A stretch of 21,351 bases of DNA from Methyloceanibacter sp. (GTDB taxonomy: Bacteria > Pseudomonadota > Alphaproteobacteria > Rhizobiales > Methyloligellaceae): the NCBI GenBank assembly GCA_025449615.1, contig JANWJA010000081.1, positions 1 through 21,351 on the forward strand, in the 5' to 3' direction. Positions 14,956 to 21,351 of the stretch are shown here, one piece after another (positions within the stretch are counted from its first letter, which is position 1; every line of letters starts with the position of its first letter). The translations under genes and the position numbers were made by a program. The notes beneath the pieces are model-generated. The model was given only the letters and a program-made list of their open reading frames with translations, was not told where the DNA came from and made no database searches.

Positions 14956-15560
14956 GGGGTGGTTCCGGTCGATTCCGGCGTCGTGGCGGTCGCCGGCTGC
15001 TCGCCGAGCAGCTTGAAAGAGTCGCGGAAGCGCTGAGCATCGTCGCTCGCCGCGTGCCCCTTCGGTCCAGCCGTGACCAGCATATAGATCCGGTCATTGC
15101 CGCCGGGCACGACGTCGATCAGATGCACGAGCTTGCCCTTGTTGTCGTCGGCGATCGCCTCATAGCCCTGCTTGCCGGCGATCTCGGACGCGCCCTTCTT
15201 GCGGAGACGCGCATCGCTGCCCTTGGCATAAGCGCTCACCAGCTTGACGTAATATTCAGGCTCGGGCGGGTTGGGCGCTTTCCCGGCGGGATATTCAAAC
15301 GCGACGACTTGATAGACAATGTTATCGCCGACGCCGACGGTGTAGTCATATTGAACCAGCGGATTCTGACCCGAGATCGATACGCTGGACGTCTTCGGCG
15401 TGCCCGGGAGGGACACGGCAAACCCTCGCTCCGGCGACTGAAATTCGACCCAGCCCGGCGCCTGCTCCTGCGATGAGGCGGGCGGCGTATCCTCCGCCAG
15501 TCCATTGGTTACGCCGGCAAAGAGAAGAAAACTTGCAAGGATGGCGCCGCGTCTCAGCAT
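14952..15560 (-). CDS. secreted protein of unknown function
   Basis: This 202-aa exported protein has a signal peptide ending near residue 22 (TNGLA). The mature part begins with a Pro/Ser/Gln-rich stretch, then WVEFQSPERGFAVSLPGTPK, a pattern seen in uncharacterised alphaproteobacterial periplasmic proteins, and ends in a Thr/Pro-rich tail. No catalytic motif is visible. The ATG at 15560 has AAGGGAA about 7 nt upstream. It lies 38 bp behind the S10 carboxypeptidase gene on the same strand and may be co-transcribed with it. Confidence 0.87.
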   Translation of the reverse strand: MLRRGAILASFLLFAGVTNGLAEDTPPASSQEQAPGWVEFQSPERGFAVSLPGTPKTSSVSISGQNPLVQYDYTVGVGDNIVYQVVAFEYPAGKAPNPPEPEYYVKLVSAYAKGSDARLRKKGASEIAGKQGYEAIADDNKGKLVHLIDVVPGGNDRIYMLVTAGPKGHAASDDAQRFRDSFKLLGEQPATATTPESTGTTP

Positions 15561-15598
15561 TCGTGGTTCCCTTAAGTCTTGCAGCTCGAATCGCCAGT

Positions 15599-17242
15599 TT
15601 ATCGGATCAGAGGCGCGGCTTCACCTTTCGAACCTTCGCCCAAACCTTCAGAGCTCGTCAACGGCTTAGCTGGGGCGCGATAGACCGCCTCGACGTCTTT
15701 GCGCAGGTCGCGGCGTGAATCCGGCCGCGTATAGAGCATGTGACCCCCAGCATAGTTCTGCAACTGAATAGGCCGAGCGCCGTGCAATTCCGGCAATTGG
15801 GCCACGAGATAAGAATGCACGAAATAGGGTGTGATCAGATCGGTGTAACCCGAGGCGATCACGACGGCGAGGTTCGGGTTCGCCGCGCGCGCCTCTTGGA
15901 TGTCGTCAATCACGCCGGCATAACCTTGCCGCGTCGAGCTCATGCCGAAATCCCATTTGTTGCGGATCTCGCGATTGAGCAATTTGTAGCTCGTATCGGT
16001 TTTGAAATTGAGCTCGCTGTCCGCGTAGGACACGAAGGCCGCGGCCCAGAGCGGGGCGGTCGCGTCCAACACTGGATCTGGGCCGTTCGGCCAAGCGCTC
16101 GCGGGGTTGGGATCCGGTCCGCTGACGCTGCCGTCATAGCGGCTGAGAACTTTGCCGTGCGTGCGGTCGAATTCCTTCATGAACAAATGAGGCGTGATGC
16201 GCGCGTTTTGCTGCTCGACAAGATCGAGAGGAAGCCCCGTCAATTTCGCAACGGTCTTACTGGCTTCCTTGCCGCCTTGCGCGTTGCCCGAGGCGAGCGC
16301 GACGAGATAATCGGTCAGTGCATAATGCTCCACGTCCTTCAAAGCCGCCGCGAGCGAGTCGCGGCCGGTTACGCCCTTCTGCTCGAAATTGACTGCGGCA
16401 AGCGACGGCAAAGGCAGCGCCCAGGCGAGCGGATCGTAATCGTCGGTATTGAGGAGGGAGAATTCGAGCGCGGGCGAAATCAGGATCATTCCGCTTGGCG
16501 ACAGGATTCCTTCCTTTTGCAAAGAGTGGGTCAGGTTCGCGGCGCGGAAGCCGCCATAACTCTCGCCGACAAAATAAACCGGGGAGATCATGCGGCCTGA
16601 CTTGACGAGGAAGAGCCGGACAAATTCCGACAGCGCTTCGGTGTCCTGCTTTATGCCATAGAATTTGTCTTCGTTCTTGGTGGCGCGGCTGAAACCGGTG
16701 CCCACCGGATCGATAAAGACGAGGTCGGTGAAGCCGAGCCAGGTCTGATCGTTGTCGATCAGTCTTGGCGGTGGACCGAGCAATTCGCCGTTCGCGGTGG
16801 TGTCGACGATGCGCGGGCCGAGAGCGCCGAGATTGAGATAGGCGGAGGCAGCACCTGGACCGCCATTGAAGACAAAACTAATGGGTCGTTTGGCGTCCTT
16901 CGGATCGCGCGTATAGGCCACGTAGTAGATGTTTGCGGTCACCGCGCCTTCCGCGTCGCGCAAAGGAAGCGCGCCGATCTCGGCGGTGTAGGAAACGGTC
17001 TCATTGCCTAGCTTGATGGTATGCTGCGTGATGGCGCTTGGCGGCAGCAGCTCCGGCTTGGCCTCGGGCGCGGGCTTCGCTTCTGCCGCCGGTTTTGTCT
17101 CGGGCGGGACAGAATGCGCTTCGCTCGTCTGCGGCGTGGAGGACTGCGTATGGTCCTCGGCGAAGGCGCCGGGCAGGACAACGATCAGCGCCAGCAACGC
17201 AGCGGCAAGGAACGCGGAAACGGGGAGGGTCGGGTTTGTCAG
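15599..17242 (-). CDS. secreted S10-family serine carboxypeptidase, probable CTG start
   Basis: This is an exported serine carboxypeptidase (alpha/beta-hydrolase fold), 547 aa from 17242. The catalytic triad is Ser228 (FVGESYGGF), Asp468 (ASGYTDLITP) and His501 (YAGGHMLY); the oxyanion region FNGGPGAASAY is typical. A Lys/Pro/Ala/Glu-rich linker (about 48-65) follows the signal peptide. No ATG, GTG or TTG in frame lies upstream of a TTG at 17197, which would leave a clipped signal peptide and no ribosome site. A CTG at 17242 has GGAG 7 nt upstream and gives a complete signal peptide, MTNPTLPVSAFLAAALLAL through GAFA. I therefore infer CTG initiation; a sequencing error in the first base is the main alternative. 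Confidence 0.88.
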   Translation of the reverse strand: MTNPTLPVSAFLAAALLALIVVLPGAFAEDHTQSSTPQTSEAHSVPPETKPAAEAKPAPEAKPELLPPSAITQHTIKLGNETVSYTAEIGALPLRDAEGAVTANIYYVAYTRDPKDAKRPISFVFNGGPGAASAYLNLGALGPRIVDTTANGELLGPPPRLIDNDQTWLGFTDLVFIDPVGTGFSRATKNEDKFYGIKQDTEALSEFVRLFLVKSGRMISPVYFVGESYGGFRAANLTHSLQKEGILSPSGMILISPALEFSLLNTDDYDPLAWALPLPSLAAVNFEQKGVTGRDSLAAALKDVEHYALTDYLVALASGNAQGGKEASKTVAKLTGLPLDLVEQQNARITPHLFMKEFDRTHGKVLSRYDGSVSGPDPNPASAWPNGPDPVLDATAPLWAAAFVSYADSELNFKTDTSYKLLNREIRNKWDFGMSSTRQGYAGVIDDIQEARAANPNLAVVIASGYTDLITPYFVHSYLVAQLPELHGARPIQLQNYAGGHMLYTRPDSRRDLRKDVEAVYRAPAKPLTSSEGLGEGSKGEAAPLIR

Positions 17243-17249
17243 CGGGAGG

Positions 17250-17253
17250 CTCC
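17250..17253 (-). promoter_or_regulatory. ribosome binding site for the S10 carboxypeptidase (decides the CTG start)
   Basis: GGAG on the minus strand lies 7 nt before the CTG at 17242-17240. It is the only Shine-Dalgarno-like sequence near any possible start of this gene, and the frame from it yields an intact signal peptide. Confidence 0.6.
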
Positions 17254-17420
17254 AATCTTGAGGGGCAGTTTCGCGACTTCCTCGCCTTGAGACTTAAGCG
17301 CGCCTGAAGGCAAGCTCAAGGCGTCAGGCGGCGGCAAAACCGGCTATTCTCAAGGATGGTCAAGAAGTCCCTGCCACGCGATAGCCGGCGCAAACTGCGA
17401 TGCCAGCAACAGCGACAATG

Positions 17421-17448
17421 GCCGCGCACCTGAGATCAGGCGCGCGGC
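17421..17448. repeat. strong stem-loop downstream of the GlsB/YeaQ-like gene
   Basis: GCCGCGCACCTGA and TCAGGCGCGCGGC form a 13-bp inverted repeat with one mismatch and a 2-nt centre. A weaker inverted repeat CCAGCC/GGCTGG (17455-17460 with 17473-17478) sits between it and the gene stop. Another, CGCCTGA/TCAGGCG (17301-17307 with 17324-17330), lies further on. No T-run follows on either strand, so this is a stem that may stabilise RNA 3' ends or a repeat relic rather than a textbook terminator. Confidence 0.5.
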
Positions 17449-17479
17449 GTAATGCCAGCCCTCAGCTTGGTCGGCTGGA

Positions 17480-17743
17480 CTAGGCCATAAGCCTTCTGAT
17501 CAAGCCGACTATAAGGAGCAGAATGATCGCGCCGAGCGCGGCGGTGATGATGGCGCCGACGATGCCGCCCACAATCGTGAAACCAATGCCGAGCGCCGGG
17601 AACAAGAAGCCGGCGACAAGCGCGCCAGCGATCCCGACCAGGATATCTCCCACAAGGCCAAAGCCAGAGCCTTGCACAATGACGCCAGCGAGCCAGCCGG
17701 CAATGGCGCCAATCACCAATGTTACGAGTAGTGTTTCAAGCAT
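17480..17743 (-). CDS. GlsB/YeaQ/YmgE-family stress-response membrane protein
   Basis: This 87-aa protein (formerly called transglycosylase-associated protein) has three hydrophobic segments, with the pattern IGAIAGWLAGVIVQGSGFGL, GDILVGIAGALVAGFLF and GGIVGAIITAALGAIILLL. Members of this family are induced by general stress in many bacteria, and their biochemical role is unknown. The ATG at 17743 is preceded by a GGGGGG ribosome site. It appears to be a single-gene unit. Confidence 0.93.
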   Translation of the reverse strand: MLETLLVTLVIGAIAGWLAGVIVQGSGFGLVGDILVGIAGALVAGFLFPALGIGFTIVGGIVGAIITAALGAIILLLIVGLIRRLMA

Positions 17744-17882
17744 CGTTCCCCCCTTTTTTGGAGTTTCCCCGGCTTCTTATTAGCACGAGTCGACACGAGG
17801 CTTGAACTGTTCTTCACGGCTCTCGGCGGCGCGCTAAGCGCTTGATACATCTCGCCTTGGATATCGAGGGTTTGGTTGACCG

Positions 17883-18284
17883 CTACCGGGCCGCGCTACA
17901 ATCTTGTTTGCCCCGGCAAGATTCATTCAAAGCCGTCTGCGGCACGAGCTGAGACCGGCAGCCGAGATACAAGTCCGTCGCGATCTGTCCGTAGGCCATG
18001 TATTTGACCTGCTTTGCGATCGGGAGATTGCGCAGGTTTTTCCTGTCCTCGCGATTGCCAATCTCCGTCAAATAAGCAATTAGGACCGAATATCCCTCTG
18101 CTCCCATCTGATCGTTCGCGCTGTCGTAGAAGCAGTCCGCTACCTGTTGCTGATACTCTGCTGGCGTCGGACGGTCGCGCTCGACCTCGACGAAATGCTT
18201 GAACAGAAAATGGCCTTCTTCGTCGCAAGCGGCGAGCAGGCTCGCGGTCGCCAGTAAGCAGAATGTGAGTCTCGTGAATCTCAT
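17883..18284 (-). CDS. small lipoprotein of unknown function
   Basis: This 133-aa protein has a lipoprotein signal peptide and lipobox LLAAC (Cys20), so it should be lipid-anchored in the envelope. The mature part is charged, with four further cysteines (CFYDS, LGCRSQL, ESCRGKQDC). It is not recognised as a known family. The next gene upstream is tRNA-Thr on the same strand. Confidence 0.82.
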   Translation of the reverse strand: MRFTRLTFCLLATASLLAACDEEGHFLFKHFVEVERDRPTPAEYQQQVADCFYDSANDQMGAEGYSVLIAYLTEIGNREDRKNLRNLPIAKQVKYMAYGQIATDLYLGCRSQLVPQTALNESCRGKQDCSAAR

Positions 18285-18346
18285 GGTCCCAAGCTTAAGT
18301 CGGTTGATCGCCTCGTCGATGAACTCAACAACCAGAACGGACTTAT

Positions 18347-18422
18347 TGGTGCCGGCAAGAGGATTCGAACCCCTGACCTACTGATTACAAATCAGCCGCT
18401 CTACCAACTGAGCTATGCCGGC
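18347..18422 (-). tRNA. tRNA-Thr (anticodon TGT)
   Basis: On the minus strand, the 7-bp acceptor stem GCCGGCA/TGCCGGC, the D-arm (TAGCTCAGTTGGTAGAGC), the anticodon arm CTGAT-TTGTAAT-CAG with loop TTTGTAA (anticodon TGT, reading ACA) and the T-arm GGGGTTCGAATCC are all present. The discriminator base is A and CCA is encoded (18349-18347), giving 76 nt. Confidence 0.96.
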
Positions 18423-18536
18423 GCCGCTCGCTGCGAAGGACGAGATAGGAGCAGATCGCCTTCCTGTTCAAGTCGCTCGCCCGAGCCCGCGTTTTAGCCC
18501 GGATGTGTCGTTGTTTCCACCTTCGAAGCAGGCCTC

Positions 18537-19571
18537 CTAATACGTCGCAAAACGATAGGTGACATCGGTGATCACGCCGAAGCGCTCAGTGGTGAAATCC
18601 TCAAGATCGGATTTGACACCGAAATTCACGAAGTCGGTCACGCCGCTCGTGGTCGCGTACCAGTAGCGGACGCCGGCGCCGGCCGTCCAGTTTGGGCTGA
18701 TGTCATAGCGAAGCTCGGCCTCGATCTGGGCGCCCCAGCCGGTGCCGCGATCCTCGATATTGGGAATTGGCCCGAGATCACGGCGCAGCCGATGGCTGTC
18801 CTCGTTCCAAACATAGGCGCCGGGCAGAAGCGCGAAGTCGCCGACGAAGGTGACGCGATCGGTCAGCTTTGTCTCCACTCCGGTGCCGAGTCGGAGCGAG
18901 GCCCAATTCGTCTCGTTGTGAATAACCTTGGTGGTGAAAGGCACCGCGACGCGGCCCGGCGGTCCGCAGAATGCTCCTTGCACCTCGTCCTTGAGGCAAC
19001 GAGCACCGAAAGCGTCGACTGTCTCCTGCCACATGTTGAAGCCGACGAATGGAGTTAGTTTGAGGTCGTCATTGAGCTTGAAGTCATAGCCGAGGTCGAT
19101 CGTGCCGTAGACCATGTTGCTGCCTTCGACATCGCTAAAGGTATCGGAGAAGCGGATCTGGTGCTTCAGGTAGTCCTGATCGTCGAGGCTGCCTGAGACG
19201 ATACCGCCGCCACCGACGAAGCCCTTGAACACCATGCCGGTGTCGTTCTTCGCTCTGAAGGTGGCCTCAGCGGACACTCCATCCAAATCGTCATAGCTCA
19301 GCGTTGATGTTGGATTGCCCAACGCGGGATTGGCTTTTTGTGAGTTGAAGCCGAAATTGGTCGTGCCCTGGCTAAACCACATCCTTGTGCCGAGCTCGAA
19401 GGCCGGATCGGGCATTGGCGGCGGGGGCACGACGATGGGCGCGCCGTAGGGTCCGCCATAGATGCCGGATGGATTCCAGGGTTGGGCTTTGGCGAGATTC
19501 GGTAGGAGCGCGAGGCAAACGACGCCGAGCGTCAGCAGCCAAGCCAGCCTATGTCCGGCAATTCGAGCCAC
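18537..19571 (-). CDS. outer-membrane beta-barrel protein
   Basis: This 344-aa protein begins at GTG 19571. The signal peptide ends near residue 29 (LAKA). A short Pro-rich linker (VVPPPPMPDP) precedes alternating beta-strand-like segments up to a C-terminal TYRFATY, typical of outer-membrane barrel insertion signals. The stretch LSYDDLDGVSAEATFRAK is reminiscent of omptin-fold barrels, but I see no clear omptin active site, so protease function is not claimed. Cys in CLKDEVQGAFC may form a disulphide in a loop. Confidence 0.85.
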   Translation of the reverse strand: MARIAGHRLAWLLTLGVVCLALLPNLAKAQPWNPSGIYGGPYGAPIVVPPPPMPDPAFELGTRMWFSQGTTNFGFNSQKANPALGNPTSTLSYDDLDGVSAEATFRAKNDTGMVFKGFVGGGGIVSGSLDDQDYLKHQIRFSDTFSDVEGSNMVYGTIDLGYDFKLNDDLKLTPFVGFNMWQETVDAFGARCLKDEVQGAFCGPPGRVAVPFTTKVIHNETNWASLRLGTGVETKLTDRVTFVGDFALLPGAYVWNEDSHRLRRDLGPIPNIEDRGTGWGAQIEAELRYDISPNWTAGAGVRYWYATTSGVTDFVNFGVKSDLEDFTTERFGVITDVTYRFATY

Positions 19572-19656
19572 AGCCCGTCCTCATCGTGTTTCGAATCCAC
19601 AATGCAGGGACGCTAGTTAAGAGCTGATTAAGGTCCGTCCCGTCTTGGAACGGGCC

Positions 19657-20073
19657 TCATCGCTTGCGGCTGGCGAGGATGCCGGCGACGAAGGCGACCG
19701 CAAGCAGCGTGATGGGGCCAATCTGCTGCATCGCCTTGCTGATCTCGCGGTCGATGCTGCCGATGCCATCGGCAAGGCCGGCTGCCATCGGCGGTGCCTT
19801 ACGTGGTGTCTGGCCAAAGGCCGACCAAGCAAGGAGGGCGGCGCCCAATAGCAACAGGACGCTGGCCATGATCCCGGCGGCTTCTGCCGGGCTGAAGCCA
19901 TAGCTCGAGATCAGCGCTTGGTATCCCGCAAGCAGTCCGAAGCAGGCGGCCACGAGCAGGATCAAGACGGCAATTGCGATCGCAATGGCTTGGCGCAACG
20001 CGCGCTCGAATGATCGTTTGATGCTGGCGCCGGCTTGCAAAGACGACAGCAGCGTAAGCGCGAGCCTCCACAT
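19657..20073 (-). CDS. holin superfamily III-like small membrane protein
   Basis: This 138-aa protein has three hydrophobic segments (about 27-55, 62-85 and 117-135) and a basic C-terminus ending ASRKR. Its layout fits the putative holin-III-like family (Phage_holin_3_6), found as a chromosomal gene beside DUF883 genes in many Proteobacteria. Nothing else phage-like is nearby, so lysis is unlikely. It begins 13 bp after the DUF883 gene and is probably in the same transcript. Confidence 0.8.
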   Translation of the reverse strand: MWRLALTLLSSLQAGASIKRSFERALRQAIAIAIAVLILLVAACFGLLAGYQALISSYGFSPAEAAGIMASVLLLLGAALLAWSAFGQTPRKAPPMAAGLADGIGSIDREISKAMQQIGPITLLAVAFVAGILASRKR

Positions 20074-20086
20074 TCGCGTTTTGCCT

Positions 20087-20317
20087 TTAGCGCCGGGTCA
20101 TGACGCCGAACAGGAATCCGACGCCGATGGCGATGGCGACGGCCTGGAGCGGATTGCGGCGGATGGCGTCCTCGGCCTCTTTTGCCGACTCCATGGCGCC
20201 AGCCTGGGCGCTGTGCAGCTTGTCGTTGGCGATACGGCCGACGGTCGAGGTGAGGTTCTGGATATCGGCGCGGATGGCTTCGATCTCTTCGGCAAGTTCA
20301 TCTTTTGCGGGAGTCAT
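20087..20317 (-). CDS. DUF883 (YqjD/ElaB-like) membrane-anchored protein
   Basis: This 76-aa protein has an N-terminal helical, charged region (DELAEEIEAIRADIQ to AKEAEDAIRRNPLQ) and one C-terminal membrane helix, VAIAIGVGFLFGVMTRR, the hallmark of the DUF883 family. E. coli YqjD and ElaB bind ribosomes at the inner membrane in stationary phase; this function is known for those members only. AAGGA lies about 9 nt before the ATG. It leads the two-gene unit with the holin-like protein. Confidence 0.92.
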   Translation of the reverse strand: MTPAKDELAEEIEAIRADIQNLTSTVGRIANDKLHSAQAGAMESAKEAEDAIRRNPLQAVAIAIGVGFLFGVMTRR

Positions 20318-20490
20318 TGGGGGCTATCCTTCCACATAGGATTTGGGTTTGGTCGGGGGACCATACGCTCAGTTGGTGACTTTCTTATTATTATCGAGTT
20401 CGCATTGTGGCCGTTTTGTCCGGGACGTGGCCAATTCGATCGGCTAAAGTGGCCCGAAGCTGGGGGTTTGACGTTGGGGGAGTGGCAAGA

Positions 20491-20790
20491 TTGAACGCGC
20501 GCACGCTGATATTTCCGGGAGTTGCGGCTCTGTTTGGTCTAGCTCTTTCAGCGGGATTTGCCCACGCCATGCCCACCACGATCGATGCCGTTAGCGCCGG
20601 GCCCTTAGCGGTGCAGCCAGTGGTCTTTGGCCACCATCAGCATATCGAATCTTATTGCTACCCGCGCAATTATTGGTGGTTCTATCGGCCCTACACCACG
20701 GCCAACGAAGGCTATGCCCGCTGCATGCCATATTTTCATTACGCGCCCCAGGCCTATGATCGGCGCAGGGGGTACGCGCCACCCAAATGA
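20491..20790 (+). CDS. small secreted Tyr/His-rich protein
   Basis: This 99-aa exported protein of unknown function starts at TTG 20491, with GGAG about 9 nt upstream. The longer frame from 20407 lacks a ribosome site and buries the signal peptide; GTG 20482 abuts the purine run. The signal peptide ends near residue 26 (GFAHA). The mature part carries HHQH, the cluster CYPRNYWWFYRPYTT and a second cysteine in ARCMPYFHY, so Cys56 and Cys78 may pair. The sequence is rich in aromatic residues. The second small secreted gene follows after 57 bp on the same strand. Confidence 0.78.
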   Translation: MNARTLIFPGVAALFGLALSAGFAHAMPTTIDAVSAGPLAVQPVVFGHHQHIESYCYPRNYWWFYRPYTTANEGYARCMPYFHYAPQAYDRRRGYAPPK

Positions 20791-20847
20791 TGCAGGACTG
20801 ATGCGGAACTGAGGAAGGTTCGCGAGACGTCCAACTGGAGGTTGATC

Positions 20848-21174
20848 ATGCGCAAATCATTGTTGGCGATGGCCGCATTTGCGGCACTCGCATTTGTCTC
20901 TGGACAGGCTTTGGCCATCGATGCCGGCACGGCGTCGAGGCTTTCAGGTGCAATCGGAACACAAAGTTCCGTGCTGCATCTCGCGGGCTACAAACACTGC
21001 GACTACTCGGGCTGCTACTCTTGCTCCCGCCATTGCGACAGCTATGGCTACGACTACGGGCACAGATATTGCGCGCATTACAGCTATTACGACTGCCAGC
21101 CATATCACTCCGGAGGCTATGGCGGAGGCTACAGCCACCGCCGCTACTATAATGGCGGTGGCGGAGGCTATTGA
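20848..21174 (+). CDS. small secreted Cys/Tyr/Gly/His-rich protein
   Basis: This 108-aa exported protein of unknown function uses the ATG at 20848, which has GGAGG 6 nt upstream; a TTG at 20842 would add two residues. The signal peptide ends near residue 23 (QALA). The mature part has six cysteines (51, 56, 59, 63, 75, 83; CDYSGCYSCSRHC at the core), many Tyr and His residues, and a Gly-rich tail (GGYGGGY, GGGGGY). Such a composition could bind metal or form a disulphide-rich surface protein; neither is shown. It is followed by a strong terminator. Confidence 0.85.
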   Translation: MRKSLLAMAAFAALAFVSGQALAIDAGTASRLSGAIGTQSSVLHLAGYKHCDYSGCYSCSRHCDSYGYDYGHRYCAHYSYYDCQPYHSGGYGGGYSHRRYYNGGGGGY

Positions 21175-21198
21175 GCCCTATCCATCGCGACGCTTCAA

Positions 21199-21228
21199 AC
21201 GGGCGGCTTCGGCCGCCCGTTTTATTTT
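21199..21228 (+). terminator. rho-independent terminator after the small secreted protein genes
   Basis: ACGGGCGGC-TTCG-GCCGCCCGT is a perfect 9-bp stem (21199-21207 with 21212-21220) capped by the stable TTCG tetraloop and followed by TTTATTTT. It starts 24 bp after the stop at 21174. Confidence 0.9.
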
Positions 21229-21351
21229 CGGGGGGTGAGCTTGCTTGCCGAGTCAAAGCTGTCCCATTCGCACTCACGCATTAAGAGCTTCACAACAGTT
21301 ACGCGCGTTCCGGCGGGTGCCATTAACGCGACTGATACTCGTATCCTTTAA

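Noticed and set aside
15740..16600. 286-codon plus-strand open frame
   Set aside because: It is fully antisense to the S10 carboxypeptidase with an intact catalytic triad; no ribosome site or family features.
18199..18384. 61-codon plus-strand frame ending in a peptide like LVPARGFEPLTY
   Set aside because: This peptide is the well-known artefact of translating across the antisense strand of a tRNA; it overlaps tRNA-Thr.
19657..20317. Holin-like gene as a sign of a prophage
   Set aside because: The holin-III-like plus DUF883 pair is a common chromosomal arrangement, and no other phage gene is in the window.
21235..21351. 38-codon GTG frame ending at the right edge
   Set aside because: It begins straight after the terminator, without a convincing ribosome site or any recognisable motif; probably chance.

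Overview
This is a GC-rich window (roughly 60 % GC by eye) of chromosomal type. Its genes point to an alphaproteobacterium, most likely of the Hyphomicrobiales: a CHASE2 adenylate cyclase, an alphaproteobacterial-looking pqqA-pqqCDE set, periplasmic proteins of the quinoprotein-dehydrogenase type, and many small secreted proteins. The genus cannot be fixed from sequence alone. I see no insertion sequence, phage, plasmid or CRISPR element.

Left part (1-5.7 kb): a CHASE2-type class III adenylate cyclase runs off the left edge on the minus strand. Next come UDP-glucose 6-dehydrogenase (plus) and a secreted caspase-like (peptidase C14) protein (minus), which converge with only 4 bp between their stops.

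Middle part (5.7-15 kb): a small secreted HExxH zinc-peptidase-like protein is followed by two periplasmic binding proteins of the kinds that accompany PQQ-dependent alcohol/methanol dehydrogenases. One is MoxJ/XoxJ-like and the other is of the PQQ-associated ABC-binding family. They converge, and no dehydrogenase, cytochrome or ABC partner is present in the window. A six-helix-type membrane protein follows. The PQQ biosynthesis genes on the minus strand are pqqA, then a rho-independent terminator and an AT-richer spacer, then pqqC, pqqD and pqqE joined by ATGA overlaps. pqqB is not between pqqA and pqqC. An OxyR regulator with both redox cysteines is divergent from pqqA, and a sodium:solute symporter lies downstream of it. 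The theme is periplasmic quinoprotein oxidation: cofactor synthesis, periplasmic helpers and a peroxide sensor.

Right part (15-21.35 kb): mostly envelope genes. They are a secreted unknown protein, a secreted S10 serine carboxypeptidase that appears to start at a CTG codon, a GlsB/YeaQ-type membrane protein, a small lipoprotein, tRNA-Thr(TGT), an outer-membrane beta-barrel, a holin-III-like/DUF883 pair, and two small secreted proteins rich in Tyr, His, Cys and Gly that end at a strong terminator.

No completely new multi-gene system is obvious. The best leads are the pqqA/pqqCDE arrangement next to oxyR, the CTG start, the unusual double-cysteine zinc-peptidase motif, and an in-frame repeat-like insertion in one binding protein.
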